A stretch of DNA of 13,490 nt from Burkholderia sp. (GTDB lineage Bacteria > Pseudomonadota > Gammaproteobacteria > Burkholderiales > Burkholderiaceae), in contig JASLEG010000140.1 in NCBI GenBank assembly GCA_030151225.1, positions 1-13,490 of the forward strand. Direction: 5' to 3'. The number at the start of each line of letters is the position of its first letter. Positions within the stretch are counted from its first letter, which is position 1. The notes beneath the pieces were generated by a model that made no database searches, was not told the DNA's origin, and worked only from the letters and a program-made list of their open reading frames with translations. Position numbers and translations under genes: made by a program. Positions 7,972 through 13,490 of the stretch are shown here, piece after piece.

Positions 7972-8971
7972 AGAGGCGCGCGAGGCGCCTGGCGTCGTCG
8001 CCGCGCAACTGGCCGATCTGGCGCCCGTCGAGGCGCTGGCCGATCGCCTGCTCGCCGCCACGCCGCAGGTCGCGCTGACCGTCGCGCGCGGCAGCTCCGA
8101 CCACGCCGCCAGCTACTTCGCGAGCCTCACCATGAGCCGCCTCGGCGTGCCCGTCGCGTCGCTGCCGATGTCGGTGGCCACGCTGCAGCAGGCGCCGCTG
8201 CGCGTGCAGGGGCAGCTCGCCGTGGCCTTTTCCCAGTCGGGCAAGAGCCCCGATCTCGTCAACACCATGGCCGCGCTGCGCGAGGCCGGCGCGCTGACGG
8301 TGGCCGCCGTCAACGTGCTGCCGTCGCCGCTGGCCGACGCGAGCGAATTCGCGCTGCCGGTGTGCGCGGGCCCCGAGCTGTCGGTGGCGGCCACCAAGAG
8401 CTACATCGCCATGCTGTCGCGGTCGGCGCAGATCGTCGCGCTCTGGCAGCGCGACGCGGCGCTGATGACGGGCCTGCGCGCGCTGCCCGACACGCTCGCG
8501 AAGGCCGGCGCGCTCGACTGGAGCCGCGCGATCGACGAGCTGCGCGACGTCGAGCGCATGATCGTGATCGGTCGCGGGCTCGGCCTCGCCGTCGCCCAGG
8601 AAGCCGCGCTGAAGCTGAAGGAAACCTCGGGCATCCAGGCCGAGGCGTTCTCGAGCGCCGAGGTGCGTCACGGCCCGATGGAGCTGATCGACCGCGACTA
8701 CCCGCTGCTCGTGTTCGCGCCGCCGGGCCCCGAGCAGGCCGGCCTGCTGCAGCTGGCCGCCGACATGCGCGCGCGCGGCGCGCGGGTGCTGCTGGCCGCG
8801 CCGCAGGATACGCCCGACGCCACGCTGCCGCTCGAGCGCGCCGCGCACACGGCGCTCGATCCGATCGCCGCGATCCTGTCGTTCTACGTGATGGCCGCGC
8901 AGCTCGCGGTCGCGCGCGGGCGCGATCCGGACGCGCCGCGCCACCTGAACAAAGTCACCGAAACGCACTGA
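7955..8971 (+). CDS. nagB-II: SIS-domain glucosamine-6-phosphate deaminase, NagB-II type
   Basis: A 338-residue cytoplasmic protein with two SIS (sugar isomerase) domains, like the isomerase half of GlmS but without the glutaminase half. In this setting it is expected to convert glucosamine-6-P to fructose-6-P plus ammonia, replacing classical NagB (NagB-II, known from Shewanella and others). Domain 1 holds ARGSSDHAASY and the phosphate-binding FSQSGKSPD; domain 2 holds VIGRGLGLAVAQEAALKLKE and SAEVRHGPMELID, with E236 and H239 in the position of the GlmS catalytic glutamate and histidine region. The C-terminus PRHLNKVTETH keeps the lysine (K333) corresponding to the GlmS C-terminal active-site lysine. 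Start is TTG 7955 from the AAGGAG at 7943. It overlaps nagA by 17 bp and lies 39 bp before the nagF start. Automatic annotation may call it a GlmS-like aminotransferase or AgaS; the operon favours deaminase. Confidence 0.88.
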   Translation: MSNMLEEAREAPGVVAAQLADLAPVEALADRLLAATPQVALTVARGSSDHAASYFASLTMSRLGVPVASLPMSVATLQQAPLRVQGQLAVAFSQSGKSPDLVNTMAALREAGALTVAAVNVLPSPLADASEFALPVCAGPELSVAATKSYIAMLSRSAQIVALWQRDAALMTGLRALPDTLAKAGALDWSRAIDELRDVERMIVIGRGLGLAVAQEAALKLKETSGIQAEAFSSAEVRHGPMELIDRDYPLLVFAPPGPEQAGLLQLAADMRARGARVLLAAPQDTPDATLPLERAAHTALDPIAAILSFYVMAAQLAVARGRDPDAPRHLNKVTETH

Positions 8972-8998
8972 TTCGCGAGAACGAAGATGAGACGTGCC

Positions 8999-9004
8999 GA
9001 GGAG
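8999..9004 (+). promoter_or_regulatory. Ribosome binding site that sets the nagF start
   Basis: GAGGAG 6 nt before TTG at 9011. The in-frame ATG at 8987 lies upstream of it and has no comparable site, so TTG 9011 is preferred. Confidence 0.6.
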
Positions 9005-9010
9005 TCACAG

Positions 9011-11572
9011 TTGAAGCATCCATCCCCTGACCAGTTCGTGCTGTGTTCGCCGCTGACCGGGCCGGTCGTGCCGCTCGCCGAGGTGCCGGATCCGGTGTTC
9101 TCGGGCGGCATGTTCGGCGACGGGATCGGCGTCGATCCGCTCGAGGGCCGGCTCGTCGCGCCGTGCGAGGGCATCGTCACGCACCTCGCGCGCACCGGCC
9201 ACGCCGTCACGATCACCACGGCCGAGGGCGCCGAGATCCTGCTGCACATCGGCATCGACACCGTCGAGCTGGGCGGCCGCGGCTTCGCGCCGATGGTCGA
9301 GGCGGGCGCGCGCGTGCGGGCCGGCGACGTGCTCGTGGAGTTCGATCAGGATCTGGTCGCGAAGGCCGCGCCGAGCCTCGTGTCGGTCGTGGCGGTGGCG
9401 AATTCGGAGGCGTTCGAGATCGTCGAGCGTGCCGAGCGCGGCGTCGTGAAGGCCGGCGAGACGCCGCTGCTCACGCTGCGCGCGATCTCGAACGAGGCGG
9501 CGGTGGCCGCGCGTGACGTGGCCGATGCAATGGTGGAAGCGCGCCGCGAGATCACGCTCGCCCACGCCGGCGGCCTGCATGCGCGGCCCGCCGCGCGGGC
9601 GCGCGAGGCGGCGCGCGGGCTCGATGCGCGTGTGCACGTGCTGTTCGGCGAGCGGCGCGCGGCGATCGAGAGCGTGGTGGGCCTGCTCGCGCTGGGCGCG
9701 GGAGAGGGCGCCGTGATCGAGCTGGTGGGCGTGGGCCCGCAGGCGGCGCAGGCCGTCGACGCGATCGCCGAGGAACTGCTGCGCGCCGCGCACGGCGAGG
9801 TGGAGGCGCGCCCGGCGCGTCAGGCCTTCCCGGCGCCGGTCACGCCCGTGCGCGACGCGGGCCGGCCGCTCGACCCGAATACGCTGGCCGGCGTGTGCGC
9901 CGCGCCCGGTATCGCCGTCGGCCAGCTGGTGCGCCGCGACGATGCGGCACTGACCCCGCCCGAGCAGGCGAGCGGCACGCCGGCCGCCGAGAGCCGCCGG
10001 CTCGACGGCGCGCTCGCGGCCGTCGACGCGGAGCTCGAACACACCGTGCGCAATGCCTCGCAGCGCGGCGCGGTGGGCGAGGCCGGCATTTTCGCCGTGC
10101 ATCGTGTGCTGCTGGAAGATCCGACGCTGGTCGACGCCGCGCGCGACCAGATCAGCCTCGGCAAGAGCGCAGGCTTCGCGTGGCGCGAGGCGATTCGCGC
10201 GCAGATCGCGGTGCTCGGCCAGCTCGACGATCCGCTGCTCGCCGAGCGCGCCGCGGACCTGCGCGACATCGACAAGCGCGTGCTGCTCGCGCTCGGCCAC
10301 GGCTCGGGCGTGGCCCGCGCGCTGCCCGACGAGGCCGTGCTGGCCGCCGACGAGTTCACGCCCTCCGATCTCGCCTCGCTCGATCGCGAACGCGTCACCG
10401 CGCTCGTGATGGCGCGCGGCGGGGCCACCTCGCACGCGTCGATCATCGCGCGCCAGCTCGGCATTCCGGCGCTGGTGGCGATGGGCGATGCGCTGATGGC
10501 GATTCCCGACGGCACCCAGGTGGTGGTCGATGCCACGGCCGGCCGGCTCGAGTACGCGCCCACCGCGCTCGACATCGAGCGGGCGCGCCTCGAGCGCCAG
10601 CGCCTGGCCGGCGTGCGCGAGGCGAACCGCCGCGAGTCGGGCGAGGCCGCCGCCACGCGCGATGCGCGCCGCATCGAGGTGGCCGCCAACATCGCCACGC
10701 TCGACGACGCGAGGACGGCCGTCGAGAACGGCGCCGACGCCGTGGGCCTGCTGCGCACCGAGCTGATGTTCATTCATCGCCAGGCCGCGCCGACCACCGA
10801 CGAGCACCGCGACAGCTATCAGTCGATCGTCGACGCGCTGCAGGGCCGCACCGCGATCATCCGCACGCTCGACGTCGGCGCGGACAAGGAAGTCGATTAC
10901 CTGACGCTGCCGCCCGAGCCGAACCCGGCGCTGGGCCTGCGCGGCATCCGCCTCGCGCAGGTGCGCCCGGACCTGCTCGACGATCAGTTGCAGGGCCTGC
11001 TCGCGGTGCAGCCGCTGGGCGCCGTGCGGATCCTGCTGCCGATGGTGACCGATGCGGGCGAGCTGATCCGCATCCGCGAGCGCATCGACGGCTTCGCGCG
11101 CGCGATGGGCCGCACCGATCCGATCGAGGTGGGCGTGATGATCGAGGTGCCGTCGGCCGCGCTGCTGGCCGACCAGCTCGCGCAGCATGCCGACTTCCTC
11201 TCGATCGGCACCAACGACCTGACCCAGTACACGCTCGCGATGGACCGTTGCCAGGCCGATCTCGCGGCGCTGGCCGACGGCCTGCATCCGGCCGTGCTGC
11301 GGCTCGTGGATGCGGCCGTGCGCGGCGCCGAGAAGCACGGCAAGTGGGTCGGCGTGTGCGGCGCGCTCGGCGGCGATCCGGTGGCCGTGCCGATCCTGGT
11401 GGGCCTCGGCGTGACCGAGCTGTCGGTCGATCCGGTCTCGGTGCCCGGCATCAAGGCGCAGGTGCGCGGCCTCGACTACGCGCTGTGCCGCCAGCGCGCG
11501 CAGGACATCCTGTCGCTCGACTCCGCTCAGGCGGTGCGGGCGGCGAGCCGCGAAATCTGGCCGCAGGACTGA
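9011..11572 (+). CDS. nagF: EIIA-HPr-EI fusion phosphotransferase for the GlcNAc PTS
   Basis: An 853-residue cytoplasmic fusion carrying three PTS proteins in one chain. Residues about 1-150 are a glucose-family EIIA with H64 (TGHAVTI) and the phosphorylated H79 (LLHIGIDTVEL), 15 residues apart as in E. coli Crr. Residues about 175-260 are HPr, with the active H190 in GGLHARPAA. Residues about 290-853 are enzyme I: start LAGVCAAPGIAVG, active H475 in GGATSHASI, then LLRTELMF, PNPALGLRGIRLA, SIGTNDLTQYTLAMDR, and the PEP-site cysteine in GVCGALGGD. Phosphate passes from PEP to H475, H190, H79 and on to the EIIB cysteine of NagE. The layout matches NagF of Pseudomonas aeruginosa. All active histidines are present. 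Start TTG 9011 from the GAGGAG at 8999. Gap to nagE is 95 bp. Confidence 0.95.
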   Translation: MKHPSPDQFVLCSPLTGPVVPLAEVPDPVFSGGMFGDGIGVDPLEGRLVAPCEGIVTHLARTGHAVTITTAEGAEILLHIGIDTVELGGRGFAPMVEAGARVRAGDVLVEFDQDLVAKAAPSLVSVVAVANSEAFEIVERAERGVVKAGETPLLTLRAISNEAAVAARDVADAMVEARREITLAHAGGLHARPAARAREAARGLDARVHVLFGERRAAIESVVGLLALGAGEGAVIELVGVGPQAAQAVDAIAEELLRAAHGEVEARPARQAFPAPVTPVRDAGRPLDPNTLAGVCAAPGIAVGQLVRRDDAALTPPEQASGTPAAESRRLDGALAAVDAELEHTVRNASQRGAVGEAGIFAVHRVLLEDPTLVDAARDQISLGKSAGFAWREAIRAQIAVLGQLDDPLLAERAADLRDIDKRVLLALGHGSGVARALPDEAVLAADEFTPSDLASLDRERVTALVMARGGATSHASIIARQLGIPALVAMGDALMAIPDGTQVVVDATAGRLEYAPTALDIERARLERQRLAGVREANRRESGEAAATRDARRIEVAANIATLDDARTAVENGADAVGLLRTELMFIHRQAAPTTDEHRDSYQSIVDALQGRTAIIRTLDVGADKEVDYLTLPPEPNPALGLRGIRLAQVRPDLLDDQLQGLLAVQPLGAVRILLPMVTDAGELIRIRERIDGFARAMGRTDPIEVGVMIEVPSAALLADQLAQHADFLSIGTNDLTQYTLAMDRCQADLAALADGLHPAVLRLVDAAVRGAEKHGKWVGVCGALGGDPVAVPILVGLGVTELSVDPVSVPGIKAQVRGLDYALCRQRAQDILSLDSAQAVRAASREIWPQD

Positions 11573-11667
11573 GCGCGGCCGAACCACGGGCGAATTCGAT
11601 TCACCACGCAGTTTCCCCACGCAGCACGTACATCAACAACGAAAGACACGATGATTTGGAGGTCTGA
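11573..11667 (+). promoter_or_regulatory. nagF-nagE gap with strong ribosome binding site
   Basis: 95 bp without a gene. It ends in GGAGG (11658-11662) 5 nt before the nagE ATG, the best ribosome binding site in the operon. No terminator-like hairpin and no clear second promoter are seen, so nagE is taken as the last gene of the same transcript. Confidence 0.6.
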
Positions 11668-13260
11668 ATGGACGGGAATCCGTTTCTGAAAATACAGAGC
11701 CTGGGCCGGGCGCTGATGCTGCCGATCGCGGTTCTGCCGGTGGCGGGCATCCTGCTGCGGCTCGGGCAGTCCGACGTGCTGAACATCAAGATGATCGCCG
11801 ATGCCGGCGGCACCATCTTCGACAACCTGCCGCTGCTGTTCGCGATCGGCGTGGCGGTCGGTTTCGCGAGGGACAACAACGGCGTGGCGGCGCTCGCGGG
11901 CGCGATCGGCTATCTGATCGAAACCGCGATCATGAAGGACATCGACCCGAAGCTGAACATGGGCGTGCTGTCCGGGATCATCGCCGGCGTGGTGGCGGGG
12001 CTGCTGTACAACCGCTACAAGGACATCAAGCTGCCCGATTACCTGGCCTTCTTCGGCGGCAAGCGCTTCGTGCCGATCATCACCGGGCTCGTGTGCGTGG
12101 TGCTCGGCATCGTGTTCGGCTACATCTGGGGGCCGATCCAGAACGTGATCGACGCGGCCGGCCACTGGCTCACCACGGCCGGCGCGATCGGCGCGTTCGT
12201 GTACGGCTTCCTGAACCGGCTGCTGCTGGTCACGGGCCTGCACCACATCATCAATTCGCTCGCGTGGTTCGTGTTCGGCAGCTTCACGCCGCCGGGCGGC
12301 GGCGCGGCGGTCACCGGCGACCTGCACCGCTTCTTCGCCGGCGACCCGACCGCGGGCGGCTTCATGGCGGGCTTCTTCCCGATCATGATGTTCGGCCTGC
12401 CGGCCGCGTGTCTGGCGATGTTCCACGAGGCACCGAAGGAGCGCCGCGCGATGGTGGGCGGCCTGCTGTTCTCGATGGCGCTGACCTCGTTCCTGACCGG
12501 CGTGACCGAGCCGATCGAATTCAGCTTCATGTTCCTCGCGCCGGTGCTGTACGTGATCCACGCGCTGCTGACCGGCCTTTCGCTCGCGATCTGCCAGATG
12601 CTCGGCGTGAAGCTCGGCTTCACGTTCTCGGCCGGCGCGATCGACTACGTGCTGAACTACGGCCTGTCGACCAAGGGCTGGATCGCGATCCCGCTCGGTA
12701 TCGCCTATGCGGTGGCCTACTACGGCCTGTTCCGCTTCTTCATCCGCAAGTTCAACATGGCCACGCCGGGCCGCGAGCCGGTGACGGCCGACGTGCCGAT
12801 CGGCGCGGCAGCCGGCGTGTCGGGGGCGGCGGGTGGCTTCGCCCCGGCCGCAGCCGCGGTGTCGAGCTCGGCACCGCGCGCGATCCGCTACATCGCGGCG
12901 CTCGGCGGCGCGCGGAACCTGTCGGTGGTGGATGCTTGCACGACCCGCCTGCGTCTGTCGGTGGTCGATCCCGAGCAGGTGTCGGAGGCGAACCTGAAGG
13001 CGATCGGCGCGCGCGGCGTGCTCAAGCGAGGCGGCAGCAGCGTGCAGGTGATCATCGGGCCGGAAGCGGACCTGATTGCCGACGAGATCCGCACCGCGAT
13101 CGCGAACGGCGCGGCCAGCGCGCCGGATCCGGATCGAGCGGCCCCTCCGCGCCGCGGTCGCTGCCTGCCACCGGCTGCCCCGCGACATCCGGCACAGACG
13201 CAGACGCGGCCTGCGCCGCCACGCCGCTGCCGATCGCGGTCCGCATCTCGTCGGCGATGA
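11668..13260 (+). CDS. nagE: N-acetylglucosamine PTS permease, EIIC-EIIB
   Basis: Membrane permease that imports GlcNAc while phosphorylating it. Residues about 1-370 are the glucose-family EIIC domain with about 10 membrane segments: start MDGNPFLKIQSLGRALMLPI, GLHHIINSLAWFVFG, and the substrate-site motif GVTEPIEFSFMFLAP. An Ala/Gly/Ser-rich linker follows (about 375-405). Residues 407-481 are EIIB with the phosphorylated C424 in VVDACTTRLRL. There is no EIIA; that domain sits on NagF. The real oddity is the end: the sound protein stops about residue 485-490. Codons from about 13125 to the TGA at 13258-13260 run antisense through a second EIIB copy and give an Arg/Pro-rich tail (PPRRGRCLPPAAPRHPA...SRSASRRR) that looks like noise. 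Thus the native C-terminus was probably different and this end is rearranged. Confidence 0.9.
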   Translation: MDGNPFLKIQSLGRALMLPIAVLPVAGILLRLGQSDVLNIKMIADAGGTIFDNLPLLFAIGVAVGFARDNNGVAALAGAIGYLIETAIMKDIDPKLNMGVLSGIIAGVVAGLLYNRYKDIKLPDYLAFFGGKRFVPIITGLVCVVLGIVFGYIWGPIQNVIDAAGHWLTTAGAIGAFVYGFLNRLLLVTGLHHIINSLAWFVFGSFTPPGGGAAVTGDLHRFFAGDPTAGGFMAGFFPIMMFGLPAACLAMFHEAPKERRAMVGGLLFSMALTSFLTGVTEPIEFSFMFLAPVLYVIHALLTGLSLAICQMLGVKLGFTFSAGAIDYVLNYGLSTKGWIAIPLGIAYAVAYYGLFRFFIRKFNMATPGREPVTADVPIGAAAGVSGAAGGFAPAAAAVSSSAPRAIRYIAALGGARNLSVVDACTTRLRLSVVDPEQVSEANLKAIGARGVLKRGGSSVQVIIGPEADLIADEIRTAIANGAASAPDPDRAAPPRRGRCLPPAAPRHPAQTQTRPAPPRRCRSRSASRRR

Positions 13261-13447
13261 TGTCCGCCTCCGGCCCGATGATCACCTGCACGCTGCTGCC
13301 GCCGCGCTTGAGCACACCACGCGCGCCGGCCGTCTTCAGCGCGGCCTCCGACACCTTGTCCGGATCGACGACCGACAGGCGCAGACGTGTGGTGCACGCG
13401 TCGACGACCGTCAGGTTGTCCGCGCCGCCGAGCGCCGCGATATAGCG
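12886..13447. repeat. Inverted pair of EIIB domains around a 112-bp spacer
   Basis: Left arm 12886-13110 (EIIB of NagE, + strand) and right arm 13223-13447 (EIIB on the - strand), each 75 codons. Aligned by codon they differ at 36 of 225 bases (84% identity, counted by hand) and at 11 of 75 residues. Most changes are third-position, so both copies look like selected coding sequence. The longest exact block is 35 bp (13030-13064 against 13269-13303). Both keep the active cysteine. The spacer reads best on the - strand as a natural Ala/Pro linker. A 10-bp palindrome CCGGATCCGG (13123-13132) lies near its left edge. Confidence 0.9.
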
Positions 13448-13490
13448 ATGCGCGCCCGCCACTGCCGCGGCGGCGGCCGGTTCGGCGACG
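13052..13490 (-). CDS. Second PTS EIIB domain, convergent to nagE (partial, enters from the right)
   Basis: Open on the - strand from the window edge; a GTG at 13462 is internal-looking, since the frame continues upstream as VAEPAAAAVAG, a linker of the kind that joins PTS domains. Residues RYIAALGGADNLTVVDACTT onward (13447-13223) form a full EIIB domain with its active cysteine at 13396-13394. It is 85% identical to the EIIB of NagE over 75 residues. Then comes a plausible linker (VAAQAASASVPDVAGQPVAG, ending PLDPDPARW). From about 13133 down to the stop at 13052 the frame is merely antisense to nagE and gives Arg-rich sequence. So the true domain end, like that of NagE, is missing. It could be the far part of an inverted segment of nagE, the end of a second EIICB gene coming from the right, or a misassembly. 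The EIIB identity is firm; the gene it belongs to is not. Confidence 0.75.
   Translation of the reverse strand, partial: VAEPAAAAAVAGAHRYIAALGGADNLTVVDACTTRLRLSVVDPDKVSEAALKTAGARGVLKRGGSSVQVIIGPEADIIADEMRTAIGSGVAAQAASASVPDVAGQPVAGSDRGAEGPLDPDPARWPRRSRSRCGSRRQSGPLPAR

Noticed and set aside
8987..9010. ATG at 8987 as the start of nagF
   Set aside because: GAGGAG at 8999-9004 is 6 nt before TTG 9011, and the upstream eight residues do not look like part of an EIIA domain. It remains a possible alternative.
9005..11620. An 871-codon open frame on the - strand across nagF
   Set aside because: It is antisense to a gene with all PTS motifs intact, is Arg/His-rich, and has no domain. It is a side effect of GC-rich codon use.
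11527..13188. A 553-codon open frame on the - strand across nagE
   Set aside because: His/Arg/Glu-rich shadow of the EIICB gene, without a recognisable domain. The real - strand coding here is the EIIB frame at 13223-13490.
12886..13447. Simple sequencing fold-back (missing hairpin adaptor) as cause of the inverted EIIB pair
   Set aside because: The arms differ at 36 of 225 bases, mostly at synonymous positions, so they are separate diverged copies. A misjoin between two real copies is still possible.

Overview
The window is very GC-rich, with G or C at almost every third codon position. Its gene set looks like a chromosomal segment of a betaproteobacterium, most likely Burkholderia sensu lato (genus inferred from gene content, order and codon use; no 16S or other marker is present). 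It holds three blocks.

(1) Positions 1-4219, + strand: the 3' part of imuB followed 4 bp later by complete dnaE2 (imuC). These are the last two genes of the lexA/imuA-imuB-dnaE2 damage-inducible mutagenesis cassette; imuA and the SOS promoter lie to the left of the window.

(2) Positions 4233-6383, - strand: an IclR-family regulator followed by an MFS permease, read in that order, with a perfect 15-bp palindrome just upstream of the regulator. This looks like a small self-regulated uptake unit for an unknown, probably organic-acid or aromatic, substrate.

(3) Positions about 6694-13260, + strand: an N-acetylglucosamine (GlcNAc) utilisation operon behind a near-consensus sigma-70 promoter: nagA, a SIS-domain nagB-II-type deaminase, an EIIA-HPr-EI fusion (nagF/ptsI type) and the EIICB permease nagE. 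Together they form a self-contained pathway. NagF carries phosphate from PEP through EI, HPr and EIIA to the EIIB domain of NagE, which imports GlcNAc as GlcNAc-6-P. NagA deacetylates it and the NagB-II enzyme turns glucosamine-6-P into fructose-6-P. No GntR-type nag regulator gene lies next to the operon. The roughly 300-bp stretch before the promoter holds no convincing gene but carries a repeated ACTGGT-N8-GGT motif.

The most unusual part is the right end. The EIIB domain that ends NagE (12886-13110) is followed, after 112 bp, by a second EIIB domain of 84% nucleotide and 85% amino-acid identity on the opposite strand (13223-13447), which runs out of the window. The two reading frames face each other. 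Neither has a stop codon in the spacer, and each runs into the antisense of the other's EIIB before stopping. This suggests an inversion inside a multi-EIIB nagE gene, two convergent nagE paralogs that have lost their ends, or a misassembly. Sequence to the right of 13490 would decide.
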